DNA from: a virus
Virus record (IMG/VR): IMGVR_UViG_3300035670_000073
Coordinates: 41,544 to 105,543 of that record
Reading direction: 5' to 3' (one strand)
DNA: 64,000 nucleotides
Shown here: positions 10,029 through 18,800 of the stretch, in pieces
Layout of the letters: every line of letters begins with the position of its first letter
Numbering within the stretch: the first letter of the stretch is position 1
Made by a program: the position numbers and the translations under genes
Notes under the pieces: generated by a model
The model's input: only the letters and a program-made list of their open reading frames with translations
Told to the model about the DNA's origin: nothing
Databases searched by the model: none

Positions 10029-12631
10029 GTCTTTTAAATATTTATAATGAACTATATGGCAAAACCGTTGCGACAAATGGTGATTATATAGCAATAGGAA
10101 ATCCTCCATCCAAAAATTGGAATGAGTGTGAAGGATTCGGACGAATCGGTGAAGTAATTTTGGTTAAAAAAAATAAGTTTAATAAAAATTATTCAGTTGT
10201 TAAAACATTTAAAAATTTATACAATAGAAATATAATAAATCCATATTATACTGAACAAAGTTCAAGTGCTGTTAATACATCGTCCTTTATAGCGAATTCT
10301 GGAAGTTTAAGTAATGTAAATGATAGTTGTAGTTTTTTAGTTATAGAAAAGGGAAGTGAATTTGTATATCAAAGTAAGTATGGAGAGTCAATAGATGTAA
10401 GTGATTTTTTCTTAGCAATTTCAGATTTATCTTACAGTCAAAGTTCATATCCAGATAATTTTGTTACTAAAAATTCCGTTGATGTATATGAAATTAATCC
10501 TAATTATTTTTTGGAACTGAGCGGTGCACTGAGTGGTGCGATAACACCGTTGAATTCCGAATGTGATGAAGAAAATTTAAATAATTACGATTTGCCTGTA
10601 TATCCCATTTTTACAGTAACTGGATCAGCAAATGAATCTTTTGGTAAAAGTGTTTCAATTTCAAATAATTTATTAGCGGTAGGCGCTCCTACAGCTTTCA
10701 GTGGTAGAGGAGCGGTTTATGTTTATAGATATGACGATGTTGATTTTAAATACACTCTCGACGCAGTTTTAACCAGTAGTGTTATTGATGATCCGATACA
10801 AAAAGGATTCGGGTTTTCTTTAAGTATAGATAAATACTATGAAAATAAAATATTAGTAGGTTCTAATCAAATAAGTAGTAGTAAAGTATTTTTATTTAGA
10901 TATTCAAATAAATGGGAAGTCTCACAAAAATTTATTAACATTACAGGTTCAAATTATCTTTATGCACCCGAGACTTTTGGAAATACCTATCAATGGATAC
11001 CATCCGGAAGTCTTAAAAAAGCTCAAGTAAATAATAATTTTGGCCATTCAGTTTCTATAAATAAAAATGTAATAGTAATTGGAGCTCCAACAGAACTTTT
11101 GTATTACGAATATTCGGGATCAAATACCTTAAGAAGAAGAGGAAGTGCTTATATTTATGCAAACAATCAGTGTTTAACCGGATCATCAAATTTTACTTTA
11201 GTTACCAAAACATACGGCGATGAAAAAACATTTAAAGATAATATGTTTGGTTATTCGGTTTCAACATTTGACGATTATATTTTGATAGGATCACCGAAAC
11301 CTTATTTTCCGTTTAGTTCACTTTATCTTTCATCTTCTTTAAATAAATTTGATAAGTTTTTTGATATAAATGATTTTGGAGAATCCAGTTATAGTGGTCA
11401 AGCTTTACTTTACAAATTATCGGGGTCTACAATACGACAATTAACTACAGATCCAATTTCTAAAAGAAAGGATTATGAAAATTCGTATAATGCATTTGGT
11501 AGCTCGGTTGCTGTTTCGGATAAAAATATAGTAATAGGCGCACCAATACCTTTAAATGACGATTTATATTTGTTTTCACCATTTATAACAGAAACTGGTA
11601 GCTTAAACGATATGTCATATGTTAAAACTTCATCTTATAATCCAGAAAATTGTACGGATGTCGCGAATGTGGTTTATTTTAAAATTGAAGATGCTGTCAA
11701 TACTACAGGATGTAACGATACACTAATTGCAATTTGTGAAGAAAACGATCATATACAACAACTAAAAGGTAGATGTTTTATCTACGATTTTAATGATTTA
11801 CAAACAAATTATAACTTAGGAAATGTTTTCTACAATAATAATAGAGTAGTGATAAACAACACAGGCAGTATTTTTAGTGTTTTCACCAGAGACCCAGAAC
11901 GTACGGATTATCCATATGTTCATATGGAGTATGAAAGTCAAATCACTTTATATGAAAAACAATTTGTTTGTAAAGTAGAACCAGGTGAATTTAACATTTC
12001 AACAAACCCAACGGCTCTTAATTCTTATATCATCGATTATGGAATAATTAATTCACAAGTATTCAATTTTGAAAATTTAGATATCATACTAAGATTTATT
12101 AATTCAAAATTAACAACAACACAATCCGAAGAATGGTGGAATTCAATTGTACAAGGAGATGTGGAACAAAGTATTTTTGATTTTTATTCATCTCAAATAA
12201 AAAATTATACTGAAAACAAATTGAATAATGATATAAAATGTTTATGTATGACTAAAGATTTTGATGTAAATCGAGATGGTATTGTTACCATTCAAGACGC
12301 AACTGCAATATGGAAATATTTTATAGAAGAATTAACATATAAAAATTACAAAAATTACCTAAGCTTAAATTCAACCAGAAATAATTATGATGATATAATT
12401 AATTTTTTAAATAAAAAAACCGGTAAATTTAATGAAAGTATAATTAAAAAAGATTTTTTCAATTATCAATATAGTTCCTCTATCGATCCAACGGGATCAT
12501 ATTTAGCGCCTTATATAACCCAAGTGGGTTTATATGCAAATGCAGATTTGGTAGCAGTTGCTAAATTAGCTCAACCTATTAAAAATACAGGTGAAATTCC
12601 TATAAATATTATAGTTAAATGGGACACTTAA
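10025..12631 (+). CDS. Seven-blade FG-GAP beta-propeller with dockerin-like calcium loop
   Basis: 868 residues. At least six, probably seven, repeats of the pattern 'FG-x-S-V-x-[IV]-x-x-x-x-[IL]-x-[IV]-G-[AS]-P' are visible: about residues 5-45, 118-158, 205-240, 260-293, 336-382, 409-467 and 489-518. This is the FG-GAP/integrin-type propeller repeat. Near residue 745 the segment DVNRDGIVTIQDATAIWKYF is a textbook dockerin/EF-type calcium loop (D-x-N-x-D-G, then D at position 12); only one copy is seen, whereas dockerins usually have two. The final 45 residues (YITQVGLYANADLVAVAKLA) are the module shared with the gene at 8163. Probably a receptor-binding or baseplate-peripheral protein. Confidence 0.65.
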   Translation: MSLLNIYNELYGKTVATNGDYIAIGNPPSKNWNECEGFGRIGEVILVKKNKFNKNYSVVKTFKNLYNRNIINPYYTEQSSSAVNTSSFIANSGSLSNVNDSCSFLVIEKGSEFVYQSKYGESIDVSDFFLAISDLSYSQSSYPDNFVTKNSVDVYEINPNYFLELSGALSGAITPLNSECDEENLNNYDLPVYPIFTVTGSANESFGKSVSISNNLLAVGAPTAFSGRGAVYVYRYDDVDFKYTLDAVLTSSVIDDPIQKGFGFSLSIDKYYENKILVGSNQISSSKVFLFRYSNKWEVSQKFINITGSNYLYAPETFGNTYQWIPSGSLKKAQVNNNFGHSVSINKNVIVIGAPTELLYYEYSGSNTLRRRGSAYIYANNQCLTGSSNFTLVTKTYGDEKTFKDNMFGYSVSTFDDYILIGSPKPYFPFSSLYLSSSLNKFDKFFDINDFGESSYSGQALLYKLSGSTIRQLTTDPISKRKDYENSYNAFGSSVAVSDKNIVIGAPIPLNDDLYLFSPFITETGSLNDMSYVKTSSYNPENCTDVANVVYFKIEDAVNTTGCNDTLIAICEENDHIQQLKGRCFIYDFNDLQTNYNLGNVFYNNNRVVINNTGSIFSVFTRDPERTDYPYVHMEYESQITLYEKQFVCKVEPGEFNISTNPTALNSYIIDYGIINSQVFNFENLDIILRFINSKLTTTQSEEWWNSIVQGDVEQSIFDFYSSQIKNYTENKLNNDIKCLCMTKDFDVNRDGIVTIQDATAIWKYFIEELTYKNYKNYLSLNSTRNNYDDIINFLNKKTGKFNESIIKKDFFNYQYSSSIDPTGSYLAPYITQVGLYANADLVAVAKLAQPIKNTGEIPINIIVKWDT

Positions 12632-12633
12632 TT

Positions 12634-12641
12634 ATATTTAT
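12634..12641 (+). promoter_or_regulatory. ATATTTAT element upstream of 12661 gene
   Basis: ATATTTAT followed by TATATAATA in a 29-base intergenic gap. It ends 19 bases before the ATG, farther than most other copies. Confidence 0.35.
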
Positions 12642-12660
12642 TATATAATAGATTAAAATT

Positions 12661-13170
12661 ATGCCAACTTTATCCGATTCAAAAACAGTAGATCGTGAAT
12701 CAGTCAAAAAGAGCTTATATGATAGATATAATGCTCTTCAAAATGCAGGTGGCGCATTTGATGCTTATGCTGCAACTACAAATACATCCGTTCTTGGAAC
12801 TCAAGCTCCATTCGGATTTACACAAAAGTCTATAGACTGGACCATTCGTCCTGGCTTTGAACCTAAGATTTCGGGTGTTGTTGGTGGCGCTGGTCTACCT
12901 GGTGAAAATTTTAATGATGCGGCACTTAATTATGGCGACACCATAAATGGTGGTATTAGAGTAGATGGAGTAAACAAAATTTCTACAAACTGGAACGGTC
13001 AATCTTCACTTCAAGATGCTAAATATACAACCGATTCCGGGTTTAAGATAAAAATGCCACAAGGTATTACTCAGTTCAAAGATGCTACAGGTGAAAATTC
13101 AAAACAGCTTTCAATTTATATGAAAGGCTTTAATAGTACAAAATATAAAGACGGTTCATTTACCCGTTAA
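12661..13170 (+). CDS. Hypothetical, probably structural protein
   Basis: 169 residues, not recognised. It starts with a helical segment (SVKKSLYDRYNALQNAGGAF) followed by a Gly/Asn/Thr-rich region without Cys. Codon use contains more C-ending codons than the adjacent AT-rich tail genes, as in highly expressed virion genes. It has its own ATATTTAT element and ends the baseplate operon, 12 bases before the resolvase gene. The length is close to gp19 tail tube (163 residues in T4), but I see no tube-protein pattern and do not assign it. Confidence 0.5.
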   Translation: MPTLSDSKTVDRESVKKSLYDRYNALQNAGGAFDAYAATTNTSVLGTQAPFGFTQKSIDWTIRPGFEPKISGVVGGAGLPGENFNDAALNYGDTINGGIRVDGVNKISTNWNGQSSLQDAKYTTDSGFKIKMPQGITQFKDATGENSKQLSIYMKGFNSTKYKDGSFTR

Positions 13171-13182
13171 TATATATTGTTA

Positions 13183-13695
13183 ATGGTTATATTGGGTTTA
13201 GACTCCTCTACATCAGTCACGGGATGGGCTTTCAGTGAAAACGGAAAGGTCCTAGATGCTGGATTTATTGATACAAAAAAGTACGAAACTACCAAGGAAA
13301 AAACTTATAGTGTAATTAACTTTATTGAATCAAATAAATACAATGATAAATTTCAACATATTAACTTAGAAGCTGCTTTAAGCGGGTTTGCCGGCGGTTT
13401 CACAAGCCAACAGACAATTATAACACTCACCCGGCATAATGCTGTTTTCGCTTATATTTTAGAAGAACACTTTAAAAAGAAAGTTAACTTGTTGAGTGTA
13501 AATACTATGCGCAAACAGTTATTTGGCAAGTGTAGAATTAAGGGTATGAAGTCCAAGGATTTTGTTAAACATCATCTTGAATTGTTGATGCCCGAAGTTA
13601 AAAACTTCACATTACTAAATAAAAAGAATAATTGGGATGAACGAAATGGTGACATGTACGACGCGATAGTTTGTGCTTTGTATAAAAACTTGTAA
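13183..13695 (+). CDS. RuvC-like Holliday junction resolvase (RNase H fold)
   Basis: 170 residues from the ATG at 13183; the TTG two codons earlier is rejected because the RuvC-type beta-1 strand begins directly with MVILGLDSSTSVTGWA. This carries the first catalytic Asp (D7). A second acidic residue lies in 'HINLEAALSG' and the C-terminal Asp pair in 'GDMYDAIVCALY', giving the usual D-E-D(D) layout. It would cleave branched DNA during recombination-dependent replication and before packaging, in place of T4 endonuclease VII. It precedes the primase and the SbcDC fusion, forming a replication/recombination cluster. Confidence 0.75.
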   Translation: MVILGLDSSTSVTGWAFSENGKVLDAGFIDTKKYETTKEKTYSVINFIESNKYNDKFQHINLEAALSGFAGGFTSQQTIITLTRHNAVFAYILEEHFKKKVNLLSVNTMRKQLFGKCRIKGMKSKDFVKHHLELLMPEVKNFTLLNKKNNWDERNGDMYDAIVCALYKNL

Positions 13696-13724
13696 AATAT
13701 TATAATTTAGGTTACATTGGTTTA

Positions 13725-14642
13725 ATGGTCGGATTGCCTGTAATAGATACATTAACAAGACTCTTCAAGAATAAGCCTACTATACAAAAAGGTGGTGAAG
13801 AGATTCTAGTATTCTGTCCAAATTGCAAGCATCATAAGAAAAAGTTAAATATAAACACTCAAACAGGATACTATCAATGTTGGGTATGTGGATTTAGTGG
13901 TAAGAGTTTTCATAGTTTGCTTAGAAAAGTAAAAGCTCCGAGTGAATATTATGAAATTCTTTGTAAGGATAAACCCAAACGACATAATTTAGTCAAAATA
14001 GATCAAGCAAGACTTGAACTGCCGCAAGAATTTCATCCACTGTATAAACCATCAACCGATCCGGCTTATAAAAATGCTTTATCATATCTTTTTAAACGAA
14101 ATATATCTGTACACGATGTTGTACGATATAATATTGGATATTGTCCAAGTGGAAATTTTGCAAATAGAATTATAGTTCCATCTTATGATGTCGATGCACA
14201 ACTCAATTTTTATTGTGGTAGAGACTTTTGTGACGGATTTCTTAAATATAGATTGTGTGACGGCAGTAAAGATATGATCGGATTTGAACTGTTTACTGAT
14301 TTTAATCATGAACTTACATTGGTTGAAGGTGTGTTTGATGCAATGAGTGTCAAATACAATGTAGTACCACTGTTTGGTAAAACATTATCTAAAAAACTTA
14401 AAATTAAACTTATAGAAAATAGACCGCCTAGAGTAAATGTGTTGTTGGATAATGACGCTCTGACATCCAGTTTGAAAATTTGTGATTTTCTAATTCAAAA
14501 CGGCATAAACACACATTTAGTTTTGTTAGATGGCAAAGATCCGAATGAGTTAGGACATAATATAACTTGGCAAAACATACGAAATAGTGTTAAGATTAAT
14601 GAAAGCATTTTATATCGTTATAAATTAACGAACAAATTATGA
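13725..14642 (+). CDS. DnaG-type DNA primase (zinc finger plus TOPRIM)
   Basis: 305 residues. The N-terminal zinc ribbon is visible as C-P-N-C at about residues 32-35 and C-W-V-C at about residues 52-55, on either side of 'NINTQTGYYQ'. The central catalytic segment includes 'GRDFCDGFLKYRL', and the TOPRIM motif is 'LTLVEGVFDAMSV' near residue 200 with the later 'VLLDNDA' acidic motif. It would synthesise RNA primers on the lagging strand, as T4 gp61 does. Its stop overlaps the start of the SbcDC fusion (ATGA). It is shorter than bacterial DnaG because no helicase-interaction domain is present. Confidence 0.8.
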   Translation: MVGLPVIDTLTRLFKNKPTIQKGGEEILVFCPNCKHHKKKLNINTQTGYYQCWVCGFSGKSFHSLLRKVKAPSEYYEILCKDKPKRHNLVKIDQARLELPQEFHPLYKPSTDPAYKNALSYLFKRNISVHDVVRYNIGYCPSGNFANRIIVPSYDVDAQLNFYCGRDFCDGFLKYRLCDGSKDMIGFELFTDFNHELTLVEGVFDAMSVKYNVVPLFGKTLSKKLKIKLIENRPPRVNVLLDNDALTSSLKICDFLIQNGINTHLVLLDGKDPNELGHNITWQNIRNSVKINESILYRYKLTNKL

Positions 14643-17600
14643 TATTACTTAAAAATACAGATAGTAAGATAAACGCAGTCGTACATATAGCAGATATTCA
14701 TATCAGGCTTACCAAACGCCATGATGAATATCTAACTGTATTCAATAAGTTTTATCAATCACTTGAAAAAGTACAAAAATTAAATGCTGTATTGGTTATT
14801 GCTGGAGATGTTTTTCATAACAAGAGTGATTTAAGTCCGGAATGTGTAAAGATTGGTAGCGACTTTCTTAAAAACTGTGCGGATAGAATACCTACTATAT
14901 TGACTGCAGGTAATCACGATGCTACACTTGCTAACAAGTCACGATTGGATTGTTTGACACCCATCGTTGAAGCTCTAGAACACGATAACTTGTATTATTT
15001 GAAGAGTACAGATGTATATCGTTATGAAAATATACTATTTAATAATTTCAGTGTATTTGATGATCCCGACAAATACATTAAGTATACGGATATTCCATCA
15101 AAATATAGAATGGAAACCGATCATCACATTGCACTCTTCCACGGGCCCGTACATAACGCAATTACAGACATTGGATATGTTGTAAGTAATCGTTCTGTAA
15201 TGAATGATATGTTTGACGGTCACCACATTGCGATGTTGGGTGATATTCATAAACATCAAATACTACAGGAGTACGATGATGTTGATAGTAAGCCCGTTAT
15301 TGTATATGCCGGCTCAATGATTCAACAAAATCACGGCGAAGAACTTAAGGGTCACGGATTTTTGATGTGGAATTTGAAACATAAGGTTTTCAAACACTAT
15401 GAATTACAAAATGATTATGGTTATTATACTATAGAAATCAATAAAGGTAAATTAACAACGGACATTAGTAATTTACCTAAAAAAGCTCGTATTCGTACAA
15501 AGTGTTTTGAATCTATTCCATCTCAAGTAAAAGAGGTGATGAATGATATCAAAGATAAGTGTGAGATTCTTGAATCAACATTTATACGAGTAGATGAGGC
15601 TGAAGTAGATTTAACGCTTAAAAACGGTCAAGTGTTTGATATTCATAATATCTTGGATGTTGATTATCAGAATAAATTGATTGAAGATAATTTACTTGCT
15701 AAAAATACTGAAAAGACTTTGATTGAGAAGGTTAAGGAACTTAATAAAACTATCAATAAAGAAATTGCTAAGGATAAAGCTCCTAAGAATATTCGTTGGA
15801 AGCCTAAGACTTTTGAATTTGATAATATGTTTAGTTACGGTGAAGGTAACTATATTGATTTCACTAAGTTGAAGGGTACTATTGGACTATTTGCGCCTAA
15901 TGCGAGTGGTAAATCTAGTATTATGGATGCTTTAGCTTTTTGTGTATTTGATAAGTTTAGTAAAGGATTTAAAGCTATACATGTTTTGAATACTCAAAAA
16001 ATGAGTTTCAAGTGTAAATTCAATTTTGAGGTTAATGGTGTAGATTATTATATTGAACGAGAAGGTAAAGCTGATAAGAAAGGTAATGTAAAGGTAGATG
16101 TCAAGTTCTATAAGATTGATAAAGGTAATGAAGTACCATTGAATGGCGAAGCTCGTAGAAGTACGAATGATATTATTAGAGATTATGTTGGTACATATGA
16201 AGATTTTATTCTTACGGTACTTAGTATTCAAAACAGTAAGGCTGGATCATTTATTGATTTGGGTCAAACTGAACGAAAGGATCTATTATGCCAGTTCATG
16301 GGACTAAATTTGTTTGATCAGTTGTATACTATTGCCAATGATAACTTTAAAGAGACTAATACATTGTTGAAGAATACTAGTAAAGATCAGTTGATATCTG
16401 AACTTACGACTGTATCCGGTAGTATTACTACAAATAATAACAACATTGAAACTTATACCAATATTGTTAAACAAAAGGAAGGTGAAAAGGATCAACTTAA
16501 TAATAAGATGTTAGAATTGTCTAATACTCTTATTAAGACCGATTCATTTTCTTTTGATATAACTAAGTTGGAACAAGAAAAGGTAGATTTGACTCGTAAG
16601 ATTGATAAGGTCAATAATAATATCTCATCTGAGGGGGTTAAGTTAAAAACCATTGAAGATAGTTTAGTTGCATTGACATCATCACTTGCTGAATGTGACG
16701 GTATTGATGAAAAGTACGACGAGTACAAGAGTTGGAAACAAAAAGAAACTGAAAAACAAAAAGAGATTGATACTCTGAAGCTTGTTATCAAGAATAAGGT
16801 AGAAAAACTTAAGAAACTTGAAGAACATAAGTATGATCCTAATTGTACTTATTGCGTCAACAATATTTTCGTTAAGGATGCTATAAAAACAAAAGAAGAT
16901 CTTGAGTTGGATAAACAAAAAGCAACTAAAGTAGTTGGCGAGTTTAATGTTATCAAAGAGAAATTAGATTCTTATGGTGATATTGAAAAACAGAATAAAG
17001 AGTGTATCAAGTTAAACAACGAAAAACTTACATTGGAACGAAATAAGAGTTCCGTCAATAGTTCCATATTACAGAATGAAAACACTTTAATCAACTTACA
17101 AAACAAGTTGAAGGGGGTTGACAATGATATACAAACTTTTTATACAAATAAAGAAGTCATAGAAAATAATGCAACTATTTTAACCAATGTTGAAAAAGTT
17201 AAAGCTGAAATTAAGACCCTTGAGAATGAGATTAAAGCTTTGAATAATAAGTTGTTTACAGCTTCCGGCGAAAAAGGCAAGTTGGAACTTCAATATAAGA
17301 ATCTTACAGATCAACTTAATAAAGTTAAAGAACTTGAAGAAAGTTATGAATCATACAAGTTATATACAAATATAATAAGTCGTGATGGTATACCTTATGA
17401 AATTATAACCAAGACACTTCCAGAAATTGAGAAAGAGGTTAATAATATTCTACATCAAGTAGTAGAGTTTAGTGTAACATTACATACAGACGGTAAGAAT
17501 ATTATGACTAACATAGTATATGATGATAAGAAATGGCCTCTTGAAATGGCAAGTGGTATGGAAAAGTTTATAAGTGGATTGGCTATTAGAGTTGCACTTA

Positions 17601-17824
17601 TTAATATTAGTAATTTACCGAGACCAAATATTATTTGTATTGACGAAGGATTTGGTTGTGCCGATAGTGATCATTTAAGTCAAATGGGAGCTTTATTTAG
17701 TTATTTGAAGAATCAATTTGATTTTATTTGGGTAATAAGTCATTTGGATCAAATGCGAGATATGGTTGATAACCAGATCGAAATAAAAAAAGAAAACGGT
17801 TATAGTAAGGTGCTATATATTTGA
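14639..17824 (+). CDS. SbcD-SbcC (gp47-gp46) fused recombination nuclease-ATPase
   Basis: A single 1061-residue ORF holds both halves of the Mre11/Rad50-type complex that T4 encodes as separate gp47 and gp46. N-terminal nuclease: VHIADIHIRL (D19, H21), VIAGDVFHN, LTAGNHDA, then HGPVHN and GDIHKH metal-binding motifs. C-terminal ATPase: Walker A 'FAPNASGKSSI' near residue 420, a long coiled coil interrupted by a zinc hook C-T-Y-C near 736-739, signature 'LEMASGMEKF' near 967, Walker B 'IICIDEGFG' near 997 and the H-loop 'VISHLD'. It resects DNA ends for recombination-dependent replication. The frame is continuous with no stop or frameshift at the domain junction (about residues 330-400). Confidence 0.9.
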   Translation: MILLKNTDSKINAVVHIADIHIRLTKRHDEYLTVFNKFYQSLEKVQKLNAVLVIAGDVFHNKSDLSPECVKIGSDFLKNCADRIPTILTAGNHDATLANKSRLDCLTPIVEALEHDNLYYLKSTDVYRYENILFNNFSVFDDPDKYIKYTDIPSKYRMETDHHIALFHGPVHNAITDIGYVVSNRSVMNDMFDGHHIAMLGDIHKHQILQEYDDVDSKPVIVYAGSMIQQNHGEELKGHGFLMWNLKHKVFKHYELQNDYGYYTIEINKGKLTTDISNLPKKARIRTKCFESIPSQVKEVMNDIKDKCEILESTFIRVDEAEVDLTLKNGQVFDIHNILDVDYQNKLIEDNLLAKNTEKTLIEKVKELNKTINKEIAKDKAPKNIRWKPKTFEFDNMFSYGEGNYIDFTKLKGTIGLFAPNASGKSSIMDALAFCVFDKFSKGFKAIHVLNTQKMSFKCKFNFEVNGVDYYIEREGKADKKGNVKVDVKFYKIDKGNEVPLNGEARRSTNDIIRDYVGTYEDFILTVLSIQNSKAGSFIDLGQTERKDLLCQFMGLNLFDQLYTIANDNFKETNTLLKNTSKDQLISELTTVSGSITTNNNNIETYTNIVKQKEGEKDQLNNKMLELSNTLIKTDSFSFDITKLEQEKVDLTRKIDKVNNNISSEGVKLKTIEDSLVALTSSLAECDGIDEKYDEYKSWKQKETEKQKEIDTLKLVIKNKVEKLKKLEEHKYDPNCTYCVNNIFVKDAIKTKEDLELDKQKATKVVGEFNVIKEKLDSYGDIEKQNKECIKLNNEKLTLERNKSSVNSSILQNENTLINLQNKLKGVDNDIQTFYTNKEVIENNATILTNVEKVKAEIKTLENEIKALNNKLFTASGEKGKLELQYKNLTDQLNKVKELEESYESYKLYTNIISRDGIPYEIITKTLPEIEKEVNNILHQVVEFSVTLHTDGKNIMTNIVYDDKKWPLEMASGMEKFISGLAIRVALINISNLPRPNIICIDEGFGCADSDHLSQMGALFSYLKNQFDFIWVISHLDQMRDMVDNQIEIKKENGYSKVLYI

Positions 17825-17825
17825 T

Positions 17826-18800
17826 ATGTTTATTTCTGATAGAGTATCTGTACCAAATTTCGGCGAATTAACAATTAATGTTTGTGAAAATGGCACTTTT
17901 AGTACTATTAATGATTTTTCTATAAATTTTGAATTTATTATAGTTATAAAGAGCTTAGATACTTCACTGATCACACATGTAATGTATCATCATTGTCCAG
18001 TAGGTTATAATAATTGGACATATAATAACGAACTTTATTTTATAAAAGACATTATAAATAAAAAGCATCCTGGATTTTCAATTGAAATATATGACAATTC
18101 CATGCAAACTTTATTATTATCCAAAAATTATCATGGAACTAAAAACTTTGTTTGTTTAGATTTAAGATCCAAACATTTGGATGTAACATATCCACCATAT
18201 CATACTTTTTTTTATAAAGAAAATTTTAAAAATAAATGTGATGTTAGAGATAATGATGTAATTTACGATTTGGGAGCTAATGTTGGTGCTTTTTCATTAT
18301 ATTGTTCTAATTTTAATATCAAAAAAATATATGCATTTGAACCAAATCCCGAAGTTGTACCATATCTTACAGAGAATTTAAATAAATATGGAAAAAATAC
18401 AACAGTTTTTGACAAAGCGGTTTTAACTGAATTTAAAACTGTAAAGCTCGGATCTGTTGAATCAGATTCGAATACAGGAGGTTATTTTATTGCGGATAAT
18501 GGAACAATTGAGGTTGAAAGTATAAATTTAGAAAGTTTTGTATTAAAAAATAATTTAGAATTACCAACTTATTTAAAAATTGACATCGAAGGCAGCGAAT
18601 ATGATTTTTTTGAAAAAACGAGCGATGATTTTTTCAAAAAAGTGAGATGTATATTTTTGGAATTTCACAATAACGATGGCAAAAATATTTTAAAAATAGT
18701 TGAAAGATTTAAAAAAATGGGATATGAAATATATCATGAACCAAATGCACTTGATTATAAAATATCTCATATGAATACTATTTATTTTAAAAAATTATGA
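17826..18800 (+). CDS. FkbM-family SAM-dependent methyltransferase
   Basis: 324 residues. Residues 1-140 form an N-terminal beta-rich domain I do not recognise. Residues about 147-310 are a class I methyltransferase with motif I 'VIYDLGANVGAFSLY', an acidic end of beta-2 'IYAFEPNPEVVPYL' and the FkbM hallmark 'YLKIDIEGSEYDFF'. FkbM proteins methylate sugars or polyketides on hydroxyls. It starts 1 base after the SbcDC stop and its own stop overlaps the next gene (ATGA), so it forms a coupled unit with two glycosyltransferases. The likely role is capping or decorating a glycan made by them. Substrate unknown. Confidence 0.8.
   Translation: MFISDRVSVPNFGELTINVCENGTFSTINDFSINFEFIIVIKSLDTSLITHVMYHHCPVGYNNWTYNNELYFIKDIINKKHPGFSIEIYDNSMQTLLLSKNYHGTKNFVCLDLRSKHLDVTYPPYHTFFYKENFKNKCDVRDNDVIYDLGANVGAFSLYCSNFNIKKIYAFEPNPEVVPYLTENLNKYGKNTTVFDKAVLTEFKTVKLGSVESDSNTGGYFIADNGTIEVESINLESFVLKNNLELPTYLKIDIEGSEYDFFEKTSDDFFKKVRCIFLEFHNNDGKNILKIVERFKKMGYEIYHEPNALDYKISHMNTIYFKKL

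Noticed and set aside
12661-13170. Tail tube (gp19) assignment for the 169-residue protein
   Set aside because: The length fits, but the sequence shows no tube-protein features, so it stays hypothetical.
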